DNA of 64,000 nt, taken from positions 79,653-143,652 of the forward strand of contig SHMT01000010.1 in NCBI GenBank assembly GCA_004282745.1, given 5' to 3'. Source of the stretch: Candidatus Scalindua sp. SCAELEC01. GTDB lineage: Bacteria > Planctomycetota > Brocadiia > Brocadiales > Scalinduaceae. Below the pieces are notes generated by a model that saw only the letters and a list, made by a program, of their open reading frames with translations, was not told the origin of the DNA and made no database searches. Position numbers and translations under genes: made by a program. The first letter of the stretch is position 1, and each line of letters opens with the position of its first letter. Positions 41,187-49,725 of this stretch are shown here, piece after piece.

Positions 41187-43217
41187 TTAAAATATTTCAG
41201 GTATAATTTCCCTTGCGATGTTGCGAAGGTACTTTGTTGTCTTATCAGCGTCGTCAAAAGAGCAAACGGTATCCGCAATTTCCTTGGCCCTGTCAAAGGT
41301 GACAGACCTGATTATCTTTTTGACTTCAGGAATGATCATAGCGGGTGCAACACTAAATTCTTTCAAACCAAGCCCTAACAGTAATATCGTGTACTCAATT
41401 TGACCTCCCATTTCACCACATATCCCAACTCTTATGTTGTGCTCGTCTGCCACCGTAATGACATGTTTTAATGATCTTATGATTGCAGGATGCGCAGGAG
41501 AAAAAAGATGTGCTACCTTTTCGTTATTTCTGTCGATTGCTAATGTGTATTGGATTAGGTCGTTTGTACCGAAACTAAAGAAATCCACCTCCTTTGCGAA
41601 AACGTCTGCCAACATAACAGCAGAAGGTACCTCAATCATAATTCCAATCTCTATTTTTTCATCAAAAGCTATCCCTGCACTCTTTAACTCGTCCATCACT
41701 TCTCTTACCACATCTTTTGCTTTCCGTAATTCTTGCAACGTTGAAATCAAAGGGAACAGAATTTTTACATTTCCAAGAGCCGATGCCCTCAAGATTGCAC
41801 GCAACTGTAATTTAAAAAGGCTCAGGTGTTCTAAGCAATAGCGAATTGAGCGGCAGCCGAGGAAAGGGTTCGCCTCAGTGTTCTTATCTGTTGGAGAAAT
41901 TTTATCGCCACCAAGATCGACCGTCCTAATGATAATGGGTTTCCCCTTCAACTCCTCAACAGATTTTTTATATGCGGCAAAATGCTCCTCTTCTGTGGGA
42001 ACACTTTTCGAACCAAGATATAAAAACTCTGTCCGGTATAAGCCTATCCCCGATGCACCATGTCTCAAACTTGCACTAATCTCACGGGGAAAATCAATGT
42101 TTCCCAAAATCCTAATCTCCCTCCCGTCTGGTGTCACGGCAGGGAGATCTTTCAGTTCAGTGACAAGCTTCTCCTCAAAAATATGAAACTTCTTTTCAAT
42201 CGACTCATACTCCTTGAGGGTTTTTTCGTCAGGCCTGATTATCACAACTCCCCGGTTGCCATCTAAAACTATCAGATCACCACCAAATACCTCTGCAGTA
42301 GCCGTACCCAATCCAACTACCGCTGGGATTCCCAAGGCCCTTGCTACAATTGCAGAATGCGATGTGCGTCCGCCCATATCGGTAACAAAGCCCTTAACCT
42401 TTGATGTATCCAGAGATGCTGTTTGTGATGGAGTAAGATCATGTGCAACAACGATAACTTCCCTGGTCAGATTTTTCAGCTCTTCTCTCTTCTCCCCTAA
42501 CAAATTCCTCAAAAGCCTTTTTTCAATATCAAAAATATCACTGACTCGAGCAGAGAGGTATGGATCCTCAATCTCTTTAAATTTCCGAACATACACGCGT
42601 AACGACAATGAAACAGAGTACTCAGCACTGAACTTGTTTTTCTCAATCCTCTCAACAAATTCCTGTCTCAGTTTTTTGTCTTCCAGCATTAATCTATGGG
42701 TCGCAAAGATAGTGCCTATCTTAGCGCCTACTCTTCGAGAGATATTACCCTCTAGTTCGTTGATTTCATCCATGGCAGACTTTATAGCTTCGGTCAACCT
42801 GGCAAGCTCTTCCGGCACCTCATCATCCGTGATCAGGTGACGTGGTATCCGAAACCCTTCGCTTTCCAAGAGGAATGCCTCCTTAATGACAACACCCGGG
42901 GCAACAGCGATCCCCTTTCTTATTTCCATCATTTCCTCACAAAATCTATCGCTGACAAGCCCCTCTAATGCATCCAATGCGTCCTCTTTATCGACGCCAT
43001 CGGCGCTTACTATCAATTCGGTCCCTTTTTTAGCCCCTAACGTTAAAAGATCTATAATACTCTTACCGTTTACCTTCTCCTTGTCTTTTACACTCACAAA
43101 TATTTCGGAGATGAATCTATTAGCTATTTCTGCAAATTGGGTTGCAGGTCTGGCATGGAGACCATTAATATTGGGGATTTTTATCCTCCGCTCTAGAAGC
43201 ATTTGATCTTTGGACAA
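41187..43217 (-). CDS. ptsI: HPr-Enzyme I fusion of the phosphotransferase system
   Basis: A 676-residue fusion. Residues about 10-90 are HPr, with the phosphorylated His21 in NGLHARPATQF and the regulatory-Ser region VNGKSIIDLLTLGAKKGTEL. Enzyme I follows from about 98 (RKGIAVAPGVVI), with the phosphohistidine in GGRTSHSAIVARALGIP (near 285), GASGIGLYRTEFLYL and the PEP site GICGEMGGQIEY. It takes phosphate from PEP and passes it to the EIIA protein PtsN, encoded 15 bases upstream. No sugar-specific EIIB or EIIC is nearby, which points to a regulatory chain. Confidence 0.95.
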   Translation of the reverse strand: MSKDQMLLERRIKIPNINGLHARPATQFAEIANRFISEIFVSVKDKEKVNGKSIIDLLTLGAKKGTELIVSADGVDKEDALDALEGLVSDRFCEEMMEIRKGIAVAPGVVIKEAFLLESEGFRIPRHLITDDEVPEELARLTEAIKSAMDEINELEGNISRRVGAKIGTIFATHRLMLEDKKLRQEFVERIEKNKFSAEYSVSLSLRVYVRKFKEIEDPYLSARVSDIFDIEKRLLRNLLGEKREELKNLTREVIVVAHDLTPSQTASLDTSKVKGFVTDMGGRTSHSAIVARALGIPAVVGLGTATAEVFGGDLIVLDGNRGVVIIRPDEKTLKEYESIEKKFHIFEEKLVTELKDLPAVTPDGREIRILGNIDFPREISASLRHGASGIGLYRTEFLYLGSKSVPTEEEHFAAYKKSVEELKGKPIIIRTVDLGGDKISPTDKNTEANPFLGCRSIRYCLEHLSLFKLQLRAILRASALGNVKILFPLISTLQELRKAKDVVREVMDELKSAGIAFDEKIEIGIMIEVPSAVMLADVFAKEVDFFSFGTNDLIQYTLAIDRNNEKVAHLFSPAHPAIIRSLKHVITVADEHNIRVGICGEMGGQIEYTILLLGLGLKEFSVAPAMIIPEVKKIIRSVTFDRAKEIADTVCSFDDADKTTKYLRNIAREIIPEIF

Positions 43218-43232
43218 TCCGTATCTTCCTCT

Positions 43233-43703
43233 CTAAGTTTTTACTTCATCAACTTCTTTTAAGATCTCAACAATCTCTACTTTGCCAGAAGCCTCTTTAA
43301 TAAAATTGCGGAAATCAGGATTTCTAATTGCCATAGAAATCTTTTCCAACGCTGAAAGATGTAAATCTGTTGAGTCGTGAGGAGAGATCAACAAAAAAAA
43401 GAGATAGACCGGTTCCCCATCCAGTGCGTCAAATTCAACGCCCCTCAGAGAACGGGCAAATGCACCCGTTATCTTGGTCACACATTTATGCTTTGTATGG
43501 GGTACGGCAACACCTTTCCCGATACCCGTGCTCCCCACCTTCTCCCTTCTTAAAAGGGCATCCATAACGTCGTTGATATCACTCTCATCAATCTTTTTTA
43601 AATTGCACAACACCTCAACCATCTCCCGAATAACAGATTCCTTGTCAGTCGACTTCAAATCTTCTAAGACGGTTTCCTCGTCTATAAAATCAATTAATTT
43701 CAT
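43233..43703 (-). CDS. ptsN: PTS EIIA-Ntr protein PtsN
   Basis: A 156-residue EIIA of the fructose/nitrogen-regulatory class. The phosphorylated His is in GIGKGVAVPHTKHKCV (His69), followed by EFDALDGEPVYLFFLLISPH and HLSALEKISMAIRN. It receives phosphate from the HPr-EI fusion and likely regulates metabolism or transport. Located between hpf and ptsI, an arrangement related to the rpoN-hpf-ptsN cluster of proteobacteria; rpoN itself is not here. Confidence 0.93.
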   Translation of the reverse strand: MKLIDFIDEETVLEDLKSTDKESVIREMVEVLCNLKKIDESDINDVMDALLRREKVGSTGIGKGVAVPHTKHKCVTKITGAFARSLRGVEFDALDGEPVYLFFLLISPHDSTDLHLSALEKISMAIRNPDFRNFIKEASGKVEIVEILKEVDEVKT

Positions 43704-43817
43704 ACGTAACCCTTGCGATTAAACATGATAATGACTAAAAATAACAGTAATATAACACACAGAAGACTTAATAAAGTGGAATGACACAGGTAACTATCTA
43801 CAGTGCTTATTCTAATA

Positions 43818-44129
43818 CTATGACTCTTCCTCTTTTTTATTTCTATGTTGTTTCAATTTCTCTCTTAACCGAACAAATTGTTTTTCAAGCTTATCCATTA
43901 CTAAATCTATGGCAGCATACATGTCAGTATGTGATGCCTCAGCAACAAGAACAACTCCCTTAACATTACACACTGATTCTACAACATTGTTTAGACCCTC
44001 TATTTTTAAGGTAAATTGTACTTTATTAATCTTTTCATGATATTTCGTAAGCTTTGAAGCCTTTTTATTTACATAGTTTTCAATCGCTTCTGTGATGTCT
44101 AAGTGCCTGCCATGTATAATTGTTTCCAA
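43818..44129 (-). CDS. hpf: Ribosome hibernation promoting factor (short form)
   Basis: A 103-residue HPF/YfiA protein: IIHGRHLDITEAIENYVNKK, ASKLTKYHEKINKVQFTLKI and DMYAAIDLVMDKLEKQFVRL. The lack of a C-terminal extension makes it the short form, which acts with RMF in proteobacteria or alone elsewhere. It binds the 30S subunit and shuts ribosomes down in slow growth. A basic tail (EKLKQHRNKKEEE) follows. About 115 bases upstream of ptsN. Confidence 0.93.
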   Translation of the reverse strand: METIIHGRHLDITEAIENYVNKKASKLTKYHEKINKVQFTLKIEGLNNVVESVCNVKGVVLVAEASHTDMYAAIDLVMDKLEKQFVRLREKLKQHRNKKEEES

Positions 44130-44318
44130 ATTTGTAATCCTTTCTTTTAGTAAAATCTCTCAAAATGGGTAAATGTTATACATATCAGAAGAAAAACGCG
44201 TTTGATGATACTTTTTTTCACTACTTTAGTCAAGCGATTAATAACTTTTCATTGGCAATCAATTTGAGAGTAAAGTCCTGATAATAGAAAAGTTACTCCA
44301 TTCTTTACGGATCAGCAC

Positions 44319-45092
44319 TCACAATTTTGCCCTTGCCAGTGCGAGTAAAAATACTTTTTTAGCACCTGCTTTTTTCAAAATTCGGGCACATTCTGAAGCG
44401 GTAATACCCGTCGTTAACACATCATCAATTAAGAGTATCCGTTTTTTAAGAAATAGCTCTGGTTTTCGAACTGCAAATGCACCGGAAACGTTTTTATTGC
44501 GTTCACTTCTTGATAATCGGGTCTGCGATAGCGTATGCTTACAATTTGACAAATTATTTACAGAAATCGGTATCTGTAACTCCTTTGAGATCCTTTTTGC
44601 AAATAATTCAGACTGATTGAACCCCCTACTCAGTTTTTTTTTCCAATGAAGGGGAACAGGTACCAATACGTCTATCTCAGTAATTACTCCTTCATTTAAT
44701 AATTTTTTAATCATGAGCTCCGCAAGCGGTTTGGCCAGCATTTCCTGTTTATGATATTTGTAATGAATAATTACCTCTCTAAGTGGCCCAGTATAGTCTG
44801 AAACAAAAAAACCTCTTTCAAATCGTAAATTTATTTTTTTACATTCAGAACACCCCTTATCAGAAGAATATGCTCCTAGACCTAATATTAACCCACACTT
44901 ATAACATCTTTTTGCTTCATTTTTCCTTATACTCTCCCGACATGTGTTACAGATATGTACACTCTCTTCTTCAGAGATACCTATGTTACAGCCAAAACAT
45001 ATTCTTGGATACAAAAGATCCAAGATACCAATGAGTGTCTGGTAAAAAACTTTCAACGTAAACCCTTTATTTCCTTGATACCCGTTTGACAT
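44319..45092 (-). CDS. comF: ComF-family phosphoribosyltransferase-like protein
   Basis: A 257-residue ComF/GntX homologue linked to DNA uptake in competent bacteria. The N-terminal zinc-binding part has CFGCNIGI, CNTC, CYKCGL and CSEC; the C-terminal part is a type I phosphoribosyltransferase fold with LVPVPLHWKKKLSRGFNQSE and RILLIDDVLTTGITASEC. No other competence genes are nearby. It is the first gene of the minus-strand run and faces the TPR lipoprotein gene across P element copy 6. Confidence 0.9.
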   Translation of the reverse strand: MSNGYQGNKGFTLKVFYQTLIGILDLLYPRICFGCNIGISEEESVHICNTCRESIRKNEAKRCYKCGLILGLGAYSSDKGCSECKKINLRFERGFFVSDYTGPLREVIIHYKYHKQEMLAKPLAELMIKKLLNEGVITEIDVLVPVPLHWKKKLSRGFNQSELFAKRISKELQIPISVNNLSNCKHTLSQTRLSRSERNKNVSGAFAVRKPELFLKKRILLIDDVLTTGITASECARILKKAGAKKVFLLALARAKL

Positions 45093-45228
45093 GATTTTAT
45101 AATGAACAATGACTCGATCTTTTACCCTCCTAGTTACGACCTCCCGTTAGCGCAGCGGGTAGAAGATTGAACCGATAAAACGAAAACTACCTTCTCTCCT
45201 AGGTACTTAGTGCGTGAACGAAAACCCA

Positions 45229-45354
45229 GTGTTTGAACCAAAACTGCCCAGGTACAAGGCGCGAAATAATTACGTAACCGGAGCGTACTCAAGTACGTGA
45301 GGATTACGTAATTGTTGCAGCAACGCCGTAGATGGGTAGTTTTCGTTCAAACAC
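45229..45354. repeat. P element copy 6 with left half-repeat
   Basis: 126 bases from GTGTTTGAACCAAAACTGCC to GGTAGTTTTCGTTCAAACAC, with an additional terminus (GTGCGTGAACGAAAACCC) immediately to the left at 45210-45227. It lies between divergent genes comF and the TPR lipoprotein; nothing else is recognisable in 45093-45504. Confidence 0.87.
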
Positions 45355-45504
45355 TACTTATAAGAAGGTAAAGACCAATACCTTGGCTATTCTTTCGAAA
45401 GGACAGTTCCCTATCAGCTTTTCTTGACGCCTTATAACGCCGTAAGCGTCGCCTTTAAGCGCAGCTTTAAAACCAAAATTAACCCCATTTTCTACACAAT
45501 TACC

Positions 45505-46374
45505 ATGCATTTATTTAGCAGATATTCAAGGACAAATTTCATTTTTCTCTTTATTCTCTACCTGTTTGTTGGTTGCTCGGGAAAAGATGCGACCCAGTTG
45601 AATAAACTTGGCATCCACTATCTCGAAAATGGCTTATATGAAAAAGCAATAACTACCCTTAAGCAGGCAATCAAAGACAATCCTTCGCATGGTGAAGCAC
45701 ACTTCCACCTCGGTCGCGCGTATAAGAGTCTGGAATTGGAAGAGAACGCAAAAGCAGCGTTCTCTCTCTCTTTTCAAATTGATCCTGATAAATTTCACGA
45801 ATATACCATAAAATTTGAAGAGGGTGCAGGCTATGAACCGTCTGATACCCAATATCTTACCGAATTAGGAAGTACTTATACAGAAAAAGCGATGTATGAC
45901 GAGGCAATTACCACATTTAAAAAGGTTGTGAAAATCGATCCCGATCATGTACGGGCACATTACAATCTTGGAATGATCTATTCAAAGATGCAAATGTACC
46001 ATAAGGCCGCTGAAGAATTCAGAACCACAATACAGCTAATGCCACAGATGGCTGAAGCACATTATAATCTTGGTTTAGTCTATCAGAAACGGGGAATGCT
46101 TGATAATGCTATATCCGAGTTCAAATCAACGTTAGATCTTTTCCCTGAGAAAGTCGGCAGGAAAGAGGCAGGTGTTCATTACAAGCTAGGTTCAGTTTAT
46201 TATGAAATTGGCAAGTACGATGAAGCAATAGAGGAGTTGCAGAAAGCACTCGAAATCTCACCAAACCTTGCAAAGGCCCATGAACAATTGAGCACGGTAT
46301 ATAAAAGTGCCGGCAAAATTGAAGAAGCGAAAAAGGAGTTAGAAATTTATCATAGGCTCAAGAACAAGAGATAA
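45505..46374 (+). CDS. TPR-repeat lipoprotein
   Basis: From ATG 45505 a 289-residue protein with a lipoprotein signal (FIFLFILYLFVGC, acylated Cys about residue 23, then SGKD). It contains about six TPR units, for example YLENGLYEKAITTLKQAIKD, AHFHLGRAYKSLELEENAKA, AHYNLGMIYSKMQMYHKAAE and VHYKLGSVYYEIGKYDEAIE. It should be tethered to a membrane as an assembly scaffold. The frame can be extended to 45424 but the added residues precede the signal peptide, so the inner start is used. Partner not known. Confidence 0.85.
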   Translation: MHLFSRYSRTNFIFLFILYLFVGCSGKDATQLNKLGIHYLENGLYEKAITTLKQAIKDNPSHGEAHFHLGRAYKSLELEENAKAAFSLSFQIDPDKFHEYTIKFEEGAGYEPSDTQYLTELGSTYTEKAMYDEAITTFKKVVKIDPDHVRAHYNLGMIYSKMQMYHKAAEEFRTTIQLMPQMAEAHYNLGLVYQKRGMLDNAISEFKSTLDLFPEKVGRKEAGVHYKLGSVYYEIGKYDEAIEELQKALEISPNLAKAHEQLSTVYKSAGKIEEAKKELEIYHRLKNKR

Positions 46375-46423
46375 CTCACCGCAAACCACAAAGAATTTTG
46401 ACTCAATATTCCTCACCTATTTT

Positions 46424-46466
46424 GTGTCTGAACGAAAACCCTGTGTTTGAACCAAAACTGCCCAGG
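46424..46466. repeat. P element copy 7 (left end only)
   Basis: Contains the half-repeat GTGTCTGAACGAAAACCC and then GTGTTTGAACCAAAACTGCC, AGG, after which the similarity stops abruptly. A broken copy just past the TPR lipoprotein gene. Confidence 0.75.
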
Positions 46467-46569
46467 ACCCTAACCACCCTTCTGGCAATGAGCAGATGGT
46501 GCTTCCAACAGCCAGGGAACTTACGAACTCTTTTTCCGAGGTTTTGAACCGGAGGAATAAATACTTATT

Positions 46570-47112
46570 TTATGAACCTTTCTCTTTATATCTTACATGA
46601 CAATCGTCACAGGTCTTTTTTACCTTTTCAAATTCCATGTTTAGACTCACCATCTCCCTCTCTTGAGAGGCCACCACCAATGCAAGCGTGTGATAATGAA
46701 ACCGAGTATCTAAAAGGATATAATCATGAGGTAAATCTTCTTTCCTTTTTCCTGTGAAGAGTACGGTAGAAGATTTATTCATCTCCATTGCATATGTCCG
46801 TATATCCTCCCAAGCTTGTCTATCAATCGATTCCTCCAGAGAATCATACGTATCATCAAGAGAGTTCATATGCATCCTGAATATTTTTTTACTCTCGTAG
46901 GGCAGCTCCGGAATACTTAAGTCCTCCTTCTCATACAGTGCGGTTATTTCATCAGGGTTCTCATCTCTCCCACAAGAAAGGGAGAAAAAAATCGTGGTTG
47001 CAACCAGAAGAATGCTTCCAATCAAAAATGATTTTTTGCGTTCAAGTTCATAAAAAGAGATAAAGGGCCTGTTTTCTTGCTTTTGACTCTTTGACATTAT
47101 TCGTTTTTCCAT
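46570..47112 (-). CDS. Single-heme c-type cytochrome lipoprotein
   Basis: A 180-residue exported protein with one heme-binding motif CDDCH near the C-terminus (KKTCDDCHVRYKEKG), in the position typical of cytochrome c'-type four-helix bundles. The hydrophobic segment FLIGSILLVATTIFFSLSC ends in a lipobox-like LSC, so it is probably a membrane-attached lipoprotein. Helical stretches such as HMNSLDDTYDSLEESIDRQA support the bundle fold. Two starts are possible: the first Met, or Met6 (MSKSQKQ). Function is likely electron transfer or ligand binding; no partner nearby. Confidence 0.75.
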   Translation of the reverse strand: MEKRIMSKSQKQENRPFISFYELERKKSFLIGSILLVATTIFFSLSCGRDENPDEITALYEKEDLSIPELPYESKKIFRMHMNSLDDTYDSLEESIDRQAWEDIRTYAMEMNKSSTVLFTGKRKEDLPHDYILLDTRFHYHTLALVVASQEREMVSLNMEFEKVKKTCDDCHVRYKEKGS

Positions 47113-47244
47113 ATTAGATCGTCTTCTTTAATAAATTTTCACGGTTAACCGATTCGGCTCACATTAATTTGATTTAGGGATGCTTATTTATAACAAAAAA
47201 TGTACTATTTATCCAGTTTTTAATATTGTGTGATATAATTTTGC

Positions 47245-47274
47245 TTGACAAGTAATATTTTGTACGATTACAAT
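47245..47274 (+). promoter_or_regulatory. Promoter of the parA gene
   Basis: TTGACA at 47245-47250 and TACAAT at 47269-47274, 18 bases apart, in an AT-rich setting about 65 bases upstream of the parA start. Confidence 0.75.
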
Positions 47275-47338
47275 CAACCTATTATTCATATCCTAATAGC
47301 CGGTAATATATCAGTTTAAGCAGTCATAAAGGGTCGTT

Positions 47339-48133
47339 GTGCGAAGCATAGCATTTATAAATCAGAAGGGGGGCGTTGGAAAGACAACTTCAACAGCCAA
47401 TATCGGTGCGTTTCTCACCCTGTTTGGAAAAAGAGTGCTCTTAATAGACCTTGATCCCCAAGCGAACCTAAGTTTGCATTACGGTGTAGACATACATAGC
47501 AGGGGCCTCTCAATTTATCAGATAATAATCGGGACAAATAAGCCTGATGAAGTGGTGAGAAAGACTCAAATAGATGGGCTCGATTTAATCCCTTCTAATA
47601 TCGATCTTGCTAGTGCTGAGATAGAACTTGTCAATACCGTAGGACGCGAAACGGTGATCAAGTTCAACCTTGAAAATTTTTTATACAAATACGATTATGT
47701 GTTAATTGACTGCCCACCATCTTTAGGACTTCTCACGCTCAACGCATTGACCATTGTACAAGAGATCATTATACCCCTGCAAACCGAGTATTTTGCTTTG
47801 CAAGGAGTGAGTAAGTTGTTCCAAACGTTTGAGGTTATTAAGAAACGTTTGAATGAACAACTTGAAATAACGGGCATAATACCCTGCATGTACGATAGCA
47901 GAACAAACCTGGGGCATGAAGTGCTCGATAAGATTAAAGAGTATTTTGAAGACAAGGTCTTTAATACTGCCATCAGAAAGAACATCAAACTATCAGAATC
48001 TCCTAGCCACGGTATGCCGATTATGAGCTATGCTCCTGATTCAAATGGTGCAAAAGATTACACAGCTTTAACAAAAGAGATCGTTGATCAGGAAGAAAAT
48101 TTATTCAAAACAGCAATTCGGCAAACGGCATAG
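47339..48133 (+). CDS. parA: ParA/Soj-family ATPase
   Basis: A 264-residue P-loop ATPase for chromosome segregation or for placing large cell structures. It has the deviant Walker A FINQKGGVGKTTSTANIG (residues 6-23), DLDPQANLSLHYG, YVLIDCPPSLGLLTLNAL and LQTEYFALQGVSKLFQT. Translation starts at a GTG with a weak AAAGGG upstream. The next gene is not parB but a short membrane protein, so it may position something other than the chromosome; a parB elsewhere cannot be excluded. Confidence 0.93.
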   Translation: MRSIAFINQKGGVGKTTSTANIGAFLTLFGKRVLLIDLDPQANLSLHYGVDIHSRGLSIYQIIIGTNKPDEVVRKTQIDGLDLIPSNIDLASAEIELVNTVGRETVIKFNLENFLYKYDYVLIDCPPSLGLLTLNALTIVQEIIIPLQTEYFALQGVSKLFQTFEVIKKRLNEQLEITGIIPCMYDSRTNLGHEVLDKIKEYFEDKVFNTAIRKNIKLSESPSHGMPIMSYAPDSNGAKDYTALTKEIVDQEENLFKTAIRQTA

Positions 48134-48189
48134 ACTGTGCAGGTTTCTATAACCATTTTGGTCTGCTTTCATAAAGAAAGGGAGGTTTT

Positions 48190-48636
48190 GTGGATAAAAA
48201 AAAAGCACTTGGAGGCGACCCTCTTAGTTGGTTAAAGGAGAAAAAGAGAGAGGAAAAAGAGGAAGCTCACACCCTGGATCAAGAACCGCAGACAAAAAAA
48301 TCGATACCGCCTCAAAATAAAGAGGAACAGGTTGTGCAACCAGCATATGAGCCACAAAAAGAGCATACATATAAACCCCAAGAGACACATCAAAAACGTC
48401 GAAGAATCGTTATCGATGACCATGAGCCTGTCTATAATACAAATATACGTACACCAAAACCAAAAGAGAACCCCGCTACAATCTTTGTTGTCGTTTACAC
48501 TGTCCTGTTGTTAATATTGGGTTTTTTAGTATTTAGAGATATGACAAAAAAGATTAACAATTTAGAGGAAAAAATAATACATTTAGAAAAACAGCTAGAA
48601 TCTGGCTATACGAGATACGAGGATAGTGATTTTTAA
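48190..48636 (+). CDS. Single-pass membrane protein linked to ParA
   Basis: A 148-residue protein starting at GTG with a strong GGAGG. The N-terminal 90 or so residues are charged and disordered-looking (KEKKREEKEEAHTLDQEP), then a transmembrane helix (IFVVVYTVLLLILGFLVF) and a short coiled coil (INNLEEKIIHLEKQLE). The first residues KKALGGDPLSWLKEKK are a possible ParA-contacting motif, by loose analogy with the N-terminal peptides of ParB-like partners. It is 56 bases downstream of parA and probably cotranscribed. No known family. Confidence 0.7.
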   Translation: MDKKKALGGDPLSWLKEKKREEKEEAHTLDQEPQTKKSIPPQNKEEQVVQPAYEPQKEHTYKPQETHQKRRRIVIDDHEPVYNTNIRTPKPKENPATIFVVVYTVLLLILGFLVFRDMTKKINNLEEKIIHLEKQLESGYTRYEDSDF

Positions 48637-48648
48637 CGGAGTTGTTTT

Positions 48649-49674
48649 TTAAGTATGAGGCTCTATAACCACCTTTACCGATTCTTTGGCATCAGTAACG
48701 AGTTGAAAACCTCTTCCCGTATCAGCCAACCCTAAACGGTGGGTTATCATTTCACGAACCGAAATACGACGAGAAGCAATTAAATCTATGGCTACTTCAA
48801 TGTCAAGGGGAGCGGCACCATATGTTTGCATTAAATTGATACAATTCCTCCACAGATCATTAAATGGGACTGGAAGCTCAATTCCAGGTTCTGTAGGAGC
48901 AAAGAAGAGAACGGTGCCGGCTCGATCAACCGATCGCATGGCGGTTTTTAATGCGGGAAGAGCTCCCGTACTCGCAATCACGCGGTCTGCAAGCCTATTG
49001 TTGTTTATTTTTAGTATTTGAGAAGGTACGTCTTCATTCGCGGGGATAACGAAATCTGCTCCAACCTTTTTTGCAAAATCCAGACGATGAGAATTTATAT
49101 CTGTCGCAATGATGGTCCCCGCACCTGTTGCACGGGCCAGCATAATCTGGAGAAGCCCTGAAATACCACTACCAAGGACAACCACCGTCTGGCCCGGTTC
49201 CATTTTCACTAATCTATGACCACGAATTACACAAGCCAGTGGTTCAATCAATGTCCCCTCCTCAAATGACATATCGTCCGGAAGATGGAATACCCCTCTA
49301 TCAACGTTAATCTGTGGGACACGGATAAATTCAGCAAACCCCCCTGGATAAAAATTCGTGGTACGGAGGGTATCACAGACCGTATGGTTACCCCCTAGAC
49401 AGTAATGACAGGTATTGCAGGGAACATGATGTGATACAAACACCCTGTCTCCAATCTTAAAACGTTCAACACCCTCTCCAATTTCCGTTATTACACCAGC
49501 CGCTTCATGGCCAAGTACGAGAGGCGCTTTTTTAATGCGATACCACTCCATTACATCACTACCACAGACACCGCATGCAAGTGACTTAAGCAACACCTCT
49601 CCCGGACCAATCTTTGGGATCGGCATCTCTTCAACTTTTATATCTTTATTTTTGTAATACATTGCGACACGCAT
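48649..49674 (-). CDS. Zinc-dependent medium-chain alcohol/polyol dehydrogenase
   Basis: A 341-residue zinc enzyme of the threonine/sorbitol dehydrogenase branch, from ATG 49674. Catalytic zinc site CGVCGSD...GHEAAGV; structural zinc cysteines CNTCHYCLGGNHTVC; NAD-binding VVVLGSGISGLLQIMLARAT with acidic IIATDIN, suggesting NAD rather than NADP. Substrate unknown. It follows the LsrF-like aldolase gene on the same strand with a 51-base gap, so the two may act on one pathway intermediate. Confidence 0.9.
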   Translation of the reverse strand: MRVAMYYKNKDIKVEEMPIPKIGPGEVLLKSLACGVCGSDVMEWYRIKKAPLVLGHEAAGVITEIGEGVERFKIGDRVFVSHHVPCNTCHYCLGGNHTVCDTLRTTNFYPGGFAEFIRVPQINVDRGVFHLPDDMSFEEGTLIEPLACVIRGHRLVKMEPGQTVVVLGSGISGLLQIMLARATGAGTIIATDINSHRLDFAKKVGADFVIPANEDVPSQILKINNNRLADRVIASTGALPALKTAMRSVDRAGTVLFFAPTEPGIELPVPFNDLWRNCINLMQTYGAAPLDIEVAIDLIASRRISVREMITHRLGLADTGRGFQLVTDAKESVKVVIEPHT

Positions 49675-49725
49675 ATTATTGCCTCTCAATAGTCATAAAC
49701 GGTTTTTGCACAAACTCCCTGTGTA

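Noticed and set aside
42214..42840. Long plus-strand open frame (208 codons) opposite ptsI
   Set aside because: Serine-rich antisense shadow of a well-conserved gene; no ribosome-binding site or family resemblance.
45139..45160. TTAGCGCAGCGGGTAGAAG resembles a tRNA D-arm
   Set aside because: No acceptor stem, anticodon arm or T-arm can be built around it.
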